DNA from: Epinephelus fuscoguttatus
Taxonomy: Eukaryota > Chordata > Actinopteri > Perciformes > Serranidae
Reading direction: 5' to 3'
Assembly: GCF_011397635.1 (NCBI RefSeq)
Contig: NC_064757.1
Span: 31,325,339-31,389,338 of the forward strand
DNA length: 64,000 bases
This document shows, piece after piece, positions 45,286 to 57,408 of this stretch (position 1 is its first letter; each line of letters starts with the position of its first letter). A model generated the notes under the pieces. It was not told the DNA's origin. It did not search any database and saw only the letters and a list, made by a program, of their open reading frames with translations. A program made the translations under genes and the position numbers.

Positions 45286-45459
45286 TGGCGATAGAAGACT
45301 AGATTTAGTCCTAGATTTTGGATATTGTATTATTGTAAGTGTTGTCTTTTCCTTGGTTTGAAGGACCCTAAAAAAACTAAAATAAAATATCGTCACAATA
45401 TGGATATTGAGGTATTTGGCAAAAAATATTGTGATACCTGATTTTCTCCATATCACCTA
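45195..45459. mobile_element. Decayed hAT-like MITE containing a microsatellite
   Basis: It starts TAGGGGTGGGCAGGG and ends CATATCACCTA, a weak inverted match, with internal ATATCG..ACAATATGG words typical of the fish TAGGGCTGGGC repeat group. A (GA)n run at 45231-45255 passes into (ATAG)n to 45285. No target duplication was seen. Confidence 0.4.
45231..45285. repeat. Compound (AG)n-(ATAG)n microsatellite
   Basis: About 12 AG units are followed by about 8 ATAG units without interruption. Confidence 0.95.
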
Positions 45460-47574
45460 GCTTGGGGCTGTGTTACTCAACAAAACAGCTGACAGAATAA
45501 TTGCATTAATTTGACTCTGTCTCCACACAGCATGAAACATGGTCAATAATTGCTGACATGAAAGGACAATTAAAATTTGCCCAATAGAAACAAACTCCTG
45601 AAGACTGAATTTTTCTCTTGTAAATGGGTTAGATGGCCAAGGTGACTTGTTTTGTCTCTGGTTCGTAACTATTACATCTTCTGCTCTTACTGGCAGATTA
45701 CAGCCATGGGTAAAGCATAGTCTATAAGTTCAATTTATGACAAAACTGTGCTTCACGGAGCCTAGTGTATTTGCTTCAAAGCAGCAGATAGAAACATGTC
45801 TAATTTGCTTTTCTTTTGGCACATTTCAAAAGTTTACTGAAGATTAAGTTCATTTAAGTTGGGCTTTAATGGTGGGCTTTAAATGCAGAAGGGGTGAAGC
45901 TGTGACGGCTGCCATTTTGGAAAATAATAAATTGTGCTGCCGTCTTGGTTTATACTGTATCATATTATATTGGGTTAGCTTAAATTGTGGGCAGGTCAAG
46001 TGTATTGGTGACCCCCAACATGATAAGTAGTTACGGTAAATGAATGATTGAAGGATCCATATCTCATGTATGGCATCAGCATTTTTTATGGCAAAGCCGA
46101 AAACCACTTCAAGTGAGCGTAAAAGTTTTTTGTGCGGTTGAGAAGGTTTTATCAAATTTGGTCATTTCCATACAACTTTTTTAATGTTATACTTCAAAAT
46201 GAACATGAAAATATGATTAAGTAAACACAGTTATAGTGATCTTTACATGCTTTAATAGCTCAGGTTATATCAGAATAAATGTAAATAATTAGCACGGAGC
46301 CATTATCATGGGACTATAACAACAGCATGTGAGAGGAAAAACACATTTTTTATTAATTATTTAACAACCTTTTAAATATTAATACAAATAAATGAGACTG
46401 AAGTATCTTGATGTGGATAAATCTTTAAAAAAGAGTCTTGGCTAATGAACACTGCAATCTGATTTAATTATGTACTGGTGGAGGAGGATGTTCTGTAGGT
46501 GACTGAGGCCTGGCCCCACAAAGCTCATCTGAGAGGTCTTACAGTGTAGTGCCTCCAAAGGTGTCTCTGCCTTGCTGCTGTCACATCTTCAGCATTTTTT
46601 CACTATGCTTTGATCTGCATGTTTTTAGCCTTTTTCCGGTAAATCTGTCCATCTTGGGGTTATAGTATACTTCAAGCAAATTTAGCCATGCTTTAATATG
46701 GCATGTCACTGGAATTTTGTGTCACGTAAAATTGCATTTGGCTGAGAGAAATGGAAGATAGAAATACTGATACTGTGACAGACTTATATCACAGTAAAAG
46801 AGTACATTTTCTATGGACTGAACAACTGTCTGACATCACCAGATGTCTGAACGCAGTCTCTTTTATAGCACTTTCAGATGGACTGAATTACATTACAAGA
46901 AAAAATTACAAAAGTTTTGAGTCTTGAACCCAACTTTTTTGAGCTTCAGGGGCTATGACAAAAGTCAGGAGTTCCGGGGATGATTCACTTTCAAATAGAG
47001 TAAGTATTATCTGGAAGTAAAACCACAAACACCAAGGGGTGTCTGTGCTCTGCCTAGGCGGACAAATTGCATTTAAGCGGGACCCTGCTTAATGTCGTGT
47101 TTGTGATGAAACTATTTTTGTTTGCTGTTTAATTGAGCTTTAGTAAGTGAGCTCAAAGGGTAACTGCACCCTCAAAGTCTGCTAGGACCCTCTCTCCCAT
47201 CATATTGGGGCATCTGTTGTAGGGCTGGGTGATATGGATAAAAATCTGTGTGTCTGTATTTTCAGGCTGACTATACGAATTTTGTACGAAATGGGCTACA
47301 TGTTGTCAGTTGCAAGTCAAAGCCACATTTGGGATGTCATAAGCAGTTTTATAAAAACAGACTGATCAAAATAAAATACAAAGAAAGGGATTTTATTCCC
47401 CTGTTTGAAAATATGCACCTGCACAACAGTTACACCTCCAAAACACTAGTTGGCAGCAGGGTTTCTGTGAAGTGCTAAACACACCCAAACACACCTTAAA
47501 CTTTGCTTAATAGAGAGTACAAGCACACAAATCAGCTACACTATAACTCGCAGCATTCACAGACAAAGTACTTG
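45460..47574. other. Gene-free stretch with repeat fragments
   Basis: A left end of the TAGGGCTGGG group (TAGGGCTGGGTGATATGG) lies at 47220. A block shared with 40.3 kb (TTACACCTCCAAAACACTAG) lies at 47425-47480. No gene was recognised. Confidence 0.45.
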
Positions 47575-48974
47575 CAGGGCTCAACAATAAGGATTGTCCG
47601 ACTGCCCAGGGCAAGTAAAACTCAAGGTCGGGCATGTAAACTAACAACTCACTTGCCCGATAGGGCAAGTTGCTAAAAATAGTAAAAGTTAATAACTAAT
47701 TGATAAATTAAATGTATTTTAAAACGTGCTCCTTCGGCTCTGATGCAGCAGTCTCTCTGCCTGAAGTCACAGGCACACGCTGTGTAACAATGTCCTGCCC
47801 ACAGCCCCCATTTATATTATTTTGCGCGACAGATGCTTCATGTAATAACATAACAATATACTATTTATAGTGTTATGCCATCGTGTCATTTCTGTCTCTA
47901 CATGGTCACGCGTTAACAATTCTCCTCTGCTCTCTGTATTGTGCACGGCGGAGTTCCGCCACACACACAGGTGAGCATGCTAGAACGGCTCGGGCCGCAT
48001 TTTCCTGACCAAACCTGACCCCGAGCCCGGTGCGGTTTGTCAGCTGTCAAAGTTATTGTTATGGACACTGTGTAAATAACCATCAACAGACTGCTGTTAA
48101 GCACAAACAAACAGCTGCTTGCACATCAGCGTGGCACGGCACTCATGAGCTTGTGTTGCGTTCAGGCGTTGTCACGTAAATAACAACTTCCAGCACTTAA
48201 ATAGGTCATAGCACAAAACAGCAGTATGTCATGTGACTTTTTACTTTTATTATATTCAGTACAATTGTATGTTCCTAAATCTTGAGACACCTCATATGTA
48301 AGCTAGACAGACATTTCACCTGCTCATTACTGTGCACACATGTAGTCCTAAAGAGCCCTTCTGGTGTCAGTAGATACATAGAAACATCCCAGCAGGCTGT
48401 GCTTTGCAAGCATGCAAAAAAGTTTCACGCATGTGAAAATGATTTTTCATGCGTGTGCTTCACCTACGCTGCTACAACTCCATCCTAGGGGAAACACTGC
48501 TGTGTGCGTTTTGTGCAACAGGTGGATGTGGTAGTCTACTGATAGAGTAGAGAGAGAGCTAAATAGCGTTAAAGTAGAGTAGAGCAGGGCAGAGAGATGG
48601 AAGCAAAATATATTAAACCCGGTGTTAATACAGCAGAACTGGAGAGAGGGGTGAAAAATAAATAGAGGTGGGCATGGCTCAAGTAGGGAGCAAAATTATA
48701 GACGGAGAACAATTGACAAATTTTTCACTTTAAGCCCTGACACTGTCAGTTTTGTGTAGGAATTAAGCTACAATACATGACATGTTGTTTTAATTAATAA
48801 ATACAGAGTGAATAAAGATTGCATAACATAAAAATAACTGCAGTCTTTGTTATTTGATAGCCGCTTATATTAAATAATTTTTATAGGGCAAGTAAAAACT
48901 GACTTTGGGCAAGTAGATCTCTGACCAACTTGCCCGACAGGGCAAGTGAAAAAAAACCTTAGTGTTGAACCCTG
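47575..48974 (+). mobile_element. DNA transposon with 5-bp TSD (family H, copy 2)
   Basis: The 1,400-bp element starts CAGGGCTCAACAATAAGG and ends CCTTAGTGTTGAACCCTG, forming 18-bp inverted ends with two mismatches. Perfect 5-bp flanks ACTTG lie at 47570-47574 and 48975-48979. Subterminal GGGCAAGT/ACTTGCCC words are repeated at both ends, as in the shorter relative at 11842-12296. No transposase reading frame survives; the longest frames are about 70 codons. The 5-bp duplication argues for a hAT5-like group, by inference. Confidence 0.8.
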
Positions 48975-49382
48975 ACTTGTGTTTATCTGGACACATTTTC
49001 CCCACAAATACATCATGCTAATGTTTTTAGCGCAAGCCTAAGAGATTTTACCTTGTTTAAGTTAGCCTAGTGGCTAGCATGGATTTGCTCTACTCATATG
49101 AAGCCAGGGACAACAGCAACATTTAACAAAGGTAGCGTTGCAAAATTCGGCTCCATAACAACTCACAAGGTTCACCGACAAAACTACTGTCTTATTCTAA
49201 ACACATTTTTTCAAACAAATATGCTGACGTTATTAGCACAAGCCAATGGCATTATTCATTGTATGAATTACTCTAGTGATGAGTGGAGATTTCCTCTGCT
49301 CATATGAAGCCAGGATAAATCACACACAAAACTTGAAATGCTATTTTGCCAATGTCAAACTGTAGACTAATTAAGAGACAGA

Positions 49383-49835
49383 TTAAACAGAGGAGCAGCT
49401 CTCTGTCTCTCCGAACAACAATAAGGTTGTCGGTTTGATCCCAGCTCCTCTGGTCCACTTGTTACAGTGTCTCTGAGCAAGAAACTGAACCAGAGTAGTA
49501 AATAAACATTTTAAAACATGAATATCTATCAGCCACTGACAGATACATGCTCCAATGCACCAGCTGCTCAATACTAAATTATTATTTTGGTTCTGAAATG
49601 TATCAGCCACTTTTATATTTTACCAGCATTTGGCTGGTGGCTGTTGCTAATTTCTCATCCTGCACTGAGCCCAAGTTGCTCCCAATGGGCAGACCAGTGC
49701 CTTGCATGGCAGCTCAGTCACCACTGGTGTATGAATTTGTGTGTAAATGGGTGAATTAGAGGCAAATTGTAAAGTGCTTTCCCCTGTAAGCTAGAAAGGA
49801 AAGGTGCTATGTTAATGCAGTCCAGTTAACCATGT
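49383..49835 (+). mobile_element. tRNA-derived SINE split by an insertion
   Basis: The head (49395-49495) has a B-box-like GGTTTGATCCCAGCTCC and TGAGCAAGAAACTGAACC. The tail (49672-49835) has CCAAGTTGCTCCCAATGGGC, GTAAATGGGTGAATTAGAGG, AAGTGCTTTCCCC and TAATGCAGTCCAGTTAACCA. Head and tail together are a SINE type very common in fish, with a LINE-related tail. About 170 bp between them (ATCTATCAGCCACTG, CATTTGGCTGGTGGC) do not belong and are probably a later insertion. Confidence 0.65.
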
Positions 49836-50592
49836 ACCATAAGCTTTCTTTGTCCGCAAACTTGTTGCCAATGTAGCAACTGTATTGCTATGTTTGGTGA
49901 CTTTTAAAATCCCTGTAGTGATTTTTTTCTAAAACATGCCGAGCCACAAAACTAGGCCAAGTGACTGTTTGGGCAGTCCTTAACTCCTGTCCTTTGAAGA
50001 GAGTCGCCAGCATTTCTCAGCGAATGTTCTCATGTGGCTGTTGCCCTCTGGACTGACTCTGCTCAGTGAGTGAGGGAGAGCAGCAACATGTTCAGTTGAC
50101 CAATTAGCAGCCAGACAGAAGTGTAAAGGAGCTGTGAATGTGCATACTTAACAACTAATCATTAATCCTCATTGTTTGTCAGGGGAACTATCTCTGCCTT
50201 GTTTTTATGTGAAATTGTTTGACTAGATGTTTAATTTCTCTTACGAAACAGAGTTAACAAGAGCTTTTTCACCATTTGGCGCCCGTTCTTCCCACTGAGC
50301 TACTGGGCAGCCCCCTGGGGTGTCTTCTTAGCAACATATAAAATCACAACAGCTCCTTGTAAAATATAAATATAGTATACTAGTGATAAACAATACAAAC
50401 AAAGAAGCAGTTTTGTTTCTGAAAGAGAAGAAAAATGTATAAAAACTGGCATCATAATTTGGACTGTACAAAACAGAAATTACGGTCTGGCTAAAAGGAT
50501 TTATAAAGGCATAGTGTAATGGCCCTCAATTTCATTAAGCATGTTCGTAAGGCCTACATTTTCCACTACAGAGCAGGGTCTCATATTCACGG
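49836..50592. other. Non-coding spacer
   Basis: No gene or defined repeat was recognised. Confidence 0.3.
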
Positions 50593-52487
50593 CAATGAAT
50601 GTACCAATCGCCATGGTGATTCCTTTTTTACTGTTTGAATTAGGGCTGGGCGGTATGACCTAAAATTTATATCACGGTATAAATCGAATCCCTTCACGGT
50701 AACGGTATATATCGCGGTATAAATTTAAGTGTAAAAGTTATAATAGAAGTGTTTCTAAATGGGTTTTGTAGTCCCTTAGCAAAGCTAAATTGATAAAAAA
50801 AAACAACAACAACAAAAGCAAAGATATAATGTATTTTTTAGAGCATTTATTGTGCAGAATGCAGATCTCAAAACTCAAAATTAAAACCCAGTACTCTATG
50901 GTGCAAAATGTCCCCTGGGATCTATATCAAAAGGTAATTTCCTTCTTTTAGCAAAATCCTAAATTACTGAGTTGTGTTTTTTCCACCTGGACCTTTATGC
51001 TCTGCCATTTCTCCTCTAATCATCAGGCTGTAACCTGTGACAGGCTGTTATGATACCACAACTATCACACATTCACATATGAAGTTTTTTGTGGAGCCCC
51101 TAGCGTCACATAGGTTTACATTACCAAAGGTTTATGACAAAATCTCTTGCCGAAAACCAACTCCCGTGTGTGCATGGCGAGAGAGGAGAGGGAGAGACAC
51201 TTATGGCAAGCCGTTTTAACATTTAATCGCTAGACTGGATATTCATTACATTATTCATTACTGGCAACATAATTTTGCCTAGTCAAAACTCTTATTCAAA
51301 ATATCTGTAATTAGATTTTGCCTAGTCAAAACTCTAATTACAGATATCTGTAATTCAGTTTTGACTAGTAAGATTCAAACTATTTTTGCCATTCATGTGT
51401 ATGGGGTTTGTCATTATAGATATCTCCAATGTAGTTGCGGATATCTGCAATTGTTATTGCGGATATCTGCAACTGAATTGTGGATATCTGTAATTCCAGT
51501 TTGAGATATCTACAATTTAATTTTGACTAGTCATAATTCAAGTTCAAGATATCTTTAATTATCATCAATTGAAGATATCTACATGGTCCTTTCTAGATAT
51601 CTTGAATTGAGTTTCAGATAGTCAGAATGACGTTGTAGATATCTTGAATTTGAATTATGACTAGTCAAAATGACGTTGTAAATATCTGTAACTGAATTAT
51701 GACTTGTCAAAATGACGTTGTAGATATCTGTAACTGAATTATGACTAGTGGAAATGACGTTGTAGATATCCGCAACTGAATTATGACTAGTCAAAATGAC
51801 GTTGTAGATATCTCAAACTGGAATTATAGATAGTCAGAATGTAATTGTAGAGATCTATAATGACCCCATACACATGAATGGCAAAAATAGTTTGAATCTT
51901 ACTAGTCAAAACTGAATTACAGATATCTGTAACTGTAGTTTTGACTAGTCAGAATGACGTTACAGATATCTATAATTCAGTTTTGACCAGTCAGAATGAC
52001 GTTACAGATATCTTAAATTAAAATTCATACTAGTCACAATGACATTACTACTAGTCAAAATGACGTTATAGATATCTATAATGGTAATTCTGGATAGTCA
52101 AACTTCGCGATTAAATGTTAAAACGGCTTGCCATAGATGCTGTGCTGCTTCCAGAGGAGACGCTGAATGAGTTCACTCTGAGTCTGAGAAGTCCAGGGCT
52201 GTTCATAAAACATTAACTCACTCACTCACAAGTTGTCCAGCAACACATGTTGCACTGGCTACGCTAAATCACGGATGTGAACCAGCTCCTCTTGCTCCGC
52301 TGTCTCTGTGCTCGCAGCCATTTTCACACTGAGGCAGGTGCGATGACGTCATCAACGATAGGACGGTAGAGCGCAAATCTCTACCGTGGGCCAAATTTAT
52401 ATCATTTCTACCATCTACCGCATATACCGTGCAGCCCTACAATGAATGTACCAATTGCCGTGGTGATTCCTTTTTTACTGTTTGAAT
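50593..52487. mobile_element. Composite element flanked by a 48-bp direct repeat
   Basis: The outer element spans 50641-52439, from TAGGGCTGGGCGGTAT to the inverse of TAGGGCTGCACGGTAT (two mismatches in 16). It is immediately flanked by 48-bp direct repeats (50593-50640 and 52440-52487) that begin CAATGAATGTACCAAT, end CTGTTTGAAT and differ at two positions. Terminal sequences with CGGTATATATCGCGGTAT belong to the fish TAGGGCTGGGC (hAT-like) repeat group. A second, foldback element is nested inside at 51202-52135. No transposase was found. Confidence 0.8.
51202..52135. mobile_element. Nested foldback element with 42-bp tandem repeats
   Basis: The ends TATGGCAAGCCGTTTTAACA (51202 onward) and their inverse (ending 52135) are identical over at least 29 bp, consistent with a TA target duplication. 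Further inside, 51373-51408 and 51864-51899 are perfect 36-bp inverted copies (AGATTCAAACTATTTTTGCC and on). The centre has five copies of a roughly 42-bp unit (TGACGTTGTA at 51628, 51671, 51713, 51755, 51797). Almost every unit contains the palindromes GATATC and ACTAGT. It is non-coding. Confidence 0.85.
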
Positions 52488-52861
52488 CAGTTGGGAATGG
52501 CTACCTAAAAGCTGCGAGGATAACCATAGCTTTAATCTTGTTTATCTATTAATTGTTAGATGATATCACAGATGTGCAATTTTGTTTGACAGTAGACACA
52601 TTGTACCGTTTTTTGCTTTGTTTCAGCTGGGAATTATTAGACACTGCCTCTCATATTCTCTGGCCTGTCTCTTCTCTTCGCCAGGGAGGGTTACCGAAAT
52701 CCTTAGGGGAAACCTCGGGATAATAGTCTTTAATAATTTAGCCTCGGGACTAGTAGTATTGATAAGCTCCGACGTTAACAGTTCTTTTATCTTGAAACAT
52801 TTTGGTTTAATTTATTATCATGGTGCAGCCTCTCCCCTGCTCTCTGTGTCAGGGCTGACCT

Positions 52862-52862
<1 letters not shown>

Positions 52863-52905
<43 letters not shown>
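52863..52905. repeat. (CA)n microsatellite
   Basis: A perfect CA run of about 21 units followed by CACACAGATA repeats to about 52945. Confidence 0.96.
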
Positions 52906-52910
<5 letters not shown>

Positions 52911-52945
52911 CACACAGATACACACAGATACACACACACACACAA

Positions 52946-55630
52946 CATGGAGTGAAGTCAGCAAACAGCAGAGCAGTGGACGTTGTGGAGATGAGATGAA
53001 GATAACCAAAGACTACTCGACTTGATGACAACTATACTTGTTACTGAAAGGACAACAAAACCCACTGCAATTAAAAAGCCAATACTTTGTTAATATACCA
53101 GGTCAAGATGCATAAACAGGCAGAAAGCAATATTTCAGTTTGCTTTATCAACGGTTTCTCATCCACCACCACTGTATATTATACACAAGCACATTGGGCT
53201 AGCTCGGCTAATAGCCCATTGTTACAAACAAGCTAGAATCAAAACCTGTCTGCATGTAGTCTGGTTAGCTTAGTATGTTTGTAAAACTTAACTTCTTTAG
53301 TAATGAAATAGAACTCTTAAGAGTGTTGACACAGAACTGAACCAATGAGGATGAACGGTAAAGGTAGTAGTAACACGATAAAATCCTAATAATGCCGACC
53401 TCTTCTCTTCACGTCTCGTTTTTTCTCTCTCTTCCTCCATTTTTTAATCTGCGCCAACAGAACATGTCTTCCTCATGTAATGTGTCCACAGTTTGAGTGC
53501 ATTGTGCAACAGTAGTGATCATCCTTGTGAAACGCAGTTCACTGTATATAGTTTTATGGATTAAACAAAGATGATTTTCAGTTATCAAGTTCCTCGAGTT
53601 TCTCAAAGAAACATTTTAGCCCTAGTGACTTAAGTGATTCAAGAATCAACACTGACATCAGTGTTTCCACTACACAGGGCCATCTGTGTCAGTTCTACTA
53701 CGGCTGCCACAGAATCATAACTAATGAAAATTTAATTAGGAAACCTTAAATCAAATCATAAAGCTCCACCAAATGGCTCAGGATCGGAGAAAAACGACTG
53801 CTGTCAAGGATCTTGTAAAGATGAGTTTGAGAAGGCAGGAAAGTAGATATTCAGAAGTATTTTTAATGGATGCTCATAGCTCTGTTCAGACAGAATTATT
53901 TAATATATGCATTAGTAAAGATGTAGTTAAGCAGAGCCATTCTCCTTCTACACTACATTGATCGTTCTGGACAGTATTTTAGCCAGTGTCAAATCACAGC
54001 AGGTGGCTAGACAACACATTTCCCAGCCTAAAGCACATAAAACCAAAAATATATGAAGGCAGCAAGCAGCCTAGGTAGAAAGCTAACTTGTGTGGCTGGA
54101 ATTGCAGCAGCTGTTACACTCCACAGAACTAAAACTGCATGCAGAGCTGATGAAAGTTTATAATAGGAATGCACAAATACTCAGAGGTCAAACTCAAAAC
54201 ATATGGTGTCTCTTTGGACCTCAACCTTAATTATCAGAGCACCATTAAGCTGATAAACACCATACATTTGGGGCTGTAGTATCAGGAAGTTGGAAAGAAA
54301 TCACAAGTGTCTCCCAAATGCCATTAGATTTTAATTCATACAGTACTTAGATCACCCTAAGTATTATAAGGAAATTGTCTTATACTGGGGCCAGTTACCT
54401 TAACGCCCTATTCCTCAGTGAGCTGAATTCAGGCACCAGTCATGTAATACTAGTTAGGAGGGCTGTCGCAGTCTCTGCTGTCTTGAGTCAAGCAAATTGA
54501 TATTTTCTATATTGTCCTATTAAGGTATCAAGGAAGTTAGTGCATGACTTACATTTGGGACCCTAATGTTTATAAACTAAAATAGCTGAGCCCACATACA
54601 GACATGAGGGTGTACTTGAAAACATTAGAAACTAAAGACTGCAGACACAAAGTTTGACTGGGGTTATTACAGATGATGGTGATGATGATAATGATAGTCG
54701 TTGTTATTGAAGAAGCATATACTATTTTCTTTGGACACAGAAATGAGTTAATTGGATTCAGTGAATTTGATTAATGGAAGAGGTGAAGGTATATTTCATG
54801 AGTTACTGTCCTGCAGGGCTGTCTTGCTGCCATGTGTATGGGCTGTAATGCAATGATACTATAAAGTCCCTCCTGTTCCCATAAATCTGAAGATATATAT
54901 TACTTCCTGTGTGCAGAATTACCGGGAGTATAAATCCATGAGATAACCTTCCTCTTTGATGGGTTGTGCTGCTGCTTCAAGGAGATTGTTTTTCAGAAAT
55001 ATAGACATTGTCCAATGTATACATATTTTACAAACATTTTGAGTATGACCAAACTAGACAAAGTGTTAGTCTGACAGAAAAGACAATACAGAAAGGTATT
55101 CTCCAACAGTTTTGAAAGTTCTGTATGTAACTTTTTTAATGTATTGATTGCTGTGCATTTGCAATGGGTGAACAGATTTTAATGTAACATAAAAACCGAG
55201 ACCTTTTCCGACATGCTTGTTGCCTGTAACATCCTGTGGAAGTACTCGGGACAATTTTCTAGGAAAAGCCAAAGGATGCATGCTCCTGATTGCCTTGCCT
55301 CTCCTCAGCTCCCCTACAGTGCTAACAGTGTGCAAAACTAGCTTATGTTGGCTTAGAAATGGAATTCGCTAATGACAAGGAATGACTGGCAGGGCCTTCA
55401 TTTAACCGCAGTAGCAACTTGAATTCAGCCAGTGCAAGACCCAGTGTTCAGGGGTCTAATCCCAGTATGCCTGACTCCCTGCTGGATAAACAAACTTTCA
55501 GTTGCTGCCGTTAAATATTAGACCCAACGCTGCCACTGCCCTCCAGCTCACTGTAAGCCTTGGAGCCAGTATTCTACTTGGTGGTTGTAGTCTAATGTGT
55601 GATGGTGAGACGGCACCTGGATACGGGTGC
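52946..55630. other. Gene-free stretch
   Basis: Only short frames were seen; a degenerate GAT/AAT repeat lies at about 54672-54700. No gene or repeat termini were recognised. Confidence 0.4.
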
Positions 55631-56040
55631 TAGGTTTGGGTGGTATCCAGTTTTTCAGACCCTCCTGAAATGTTACCGGGGTGTATGGTACATGAAGATA
55701 TTTGTGTACAAAAGTAAACAAACAAAAAATAAAAAGTTGAGCTGCTAGTGGCGATAGAAGTCATTGTAGCCATGCACGAGTTTCCCCTCTTTCTCTGCTG
55801 TCCTGTAACGTTATCCCCACCACTTGCAGTCTTGTCTTTCTCAGTTTAATTACCTTTTCCACCAAAAAGAGACTGACCTCTAGTGGCTCGTGCTGTGCAT
55901 TGCATCACCTCAATATGGCATCTCTGTATTAGTTAAATAAAAAAGAGGAGCGTCTGTAATTTCAACAGAATTGACAATTATGCCGTGAGGATTTCTAAAT
56001 ACCCTGGTATATCGTAATACTGTAATACAGCCAGAGCCTA
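55631..56040. mobile_element. Decayed hAT-like MITE of the TAGGGCTGGGC group
   Basis: The ends TAGGTTTGGGTGGTAT and, inverted, TAGGCTCTGGCTGTAT match each other and the composite element at 50641-52439. Internal GGTATATCGTAATACTG words fit the same group. No target duplication remained recognisable. The element is 410 bp and non-coding. Confidence 0.55.
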
Positions 56041-56377
56041 GCAGGCCAGGTGACAGATTTGTTTCAGATGTGATACAGATATTTCATACGAGACTTCATA
56101 AGAGGGAAGGAAACTGTCTTTGCATTTTATTTAGATTAAAGTCTGTTAAAATGAAAGTGCTTGTGTCACCATACATGTGGCTTTGACTCACATCTGAACA
56201 TTTAGCCCACTTGATATATATTGTGTAATGCCATTCAACCTACTGTGCCCTACATGCTTCCTTTACTTTTCTGATAACACAGCACAAATCTTTTGTCAGG
56301 AGCATGTATCTCCATTGATTGATTGAACAAAACTAAGTCAAAAAGCAGTGTGGCGCACACTGATTGACACTATGTTC

Positions 56378-56394
56378 TTTTTTTTTTTTTTTTT
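56378..56394. repeat. Poly(T) tract
   Basis: A run of 17 T residues; could be the tail of a minus-strand retroposon, but no body was recognised. Confidence 0.8.
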
Positions 56395-56818
56395 ACCTAA
56401 AATGTCTTCACAGCAGTTTGTCATAGTAAAAGGCAAACAGAGATGAGTGATAACTGATGCTGTGATGGAGCAGCCCTGTATCTTGTTGTCTGTTCAAAGG
56501 TACTTACAGGGATCAGAGCTCAGACTGTTTGATATTAAATTCCAGATCAAAATGTTTAACACACATTTATGTAAGAAGTTACTAGTTGATTTTGGAGTAA
56601 GTGAGCGAGTTATATTTTTATGTTTCTGTCATGTTGGATTCAAGGGTGTTTTACAGTTAATGAGGCAATTAGCCAGTCTTAGATCCCTGAAAGAGAGAAA
56701 CCTGAATTCATAAAGTTTACAGTTGTATTTCTCTGTTTGATAAAGAAAATAGGCCTGCAGGCCAGATCTGGTATGCCAAAGGGTCAAATCTGGACCACTG
56801 GATGACTTTATACACCTG

Positions 56819-57408
56819 ACGGCTGGGCTCCACCAGGCATGTCAGCGGTGCGACACGTCTGCAGTGCGAGTCCCGTAGCAGCTTGGGTTCCTGTTAATCA
56901 ATTACAGCGGCTTCACCGGCAACGGGAGCAGCGCGACAACCCCCGTCTGTCGCGCGACAACTCTCTATTTTACGTGGCTCTTCTATTTTTGTCGCGCTAC
57001 ACTCCCCTACACGACCCTCCAGCAGATGACTACATGAAATAGTGTGCTAAACGAGCACAATGTGTTTTTAAATGAATAAACCATTATCATAGGTGATATG
57101 TGATGATTTTTTTTTTCATGCATTTACCCATGTTTATCCATGACATTTTGTAAATGTCCGTGGCGGACATTTGAAAGCGAGTAGATGACAAACAGTACAG
57201 TAAACTTGTAGATAACTCAAATATATGTAATAACTTAGGTGGAAAATGCTTTAACATTTCATGCAGCCTCTCGGCTCGGCAAATGCTAAACAACCCCGCT
57301 GGCTTCTCTACGTGTCGCTTCCGTACGCTGTCAGTGGAGCCCAAATGAATACACTGCGACGCTACGCTGACATGACGCTTACGTTTGCAGCCGGTGGAGC
57401 CCAGCCGT
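56819..57408. mobile_element. Non-autonomous DNA transposon-like element
   Basis: Ends ACGGCTGGGCTCCACCAGGC and, inverted, ACGGCTGGGCTCCACCGGC are near-identical inverted repeats at the boundaries. The left half is rich in GTCGCGCGACA-type palindromes (56935-57000), and GTCAGCG/CGCTGAC words recur near both ends. The flanks show no clear target duplication. The element is 590 bp, CpG-rich relative to its surroundings, and has no transposase. Confidence 0.6.

Noticed and set aside
52582-53025. 147-codon frame with an acceptor-like TTTGTTTCAG near its start
   Set aside because: Runs into a (CA)n tract, has no donor in a sensible place and no recognisable domain; considered chance.
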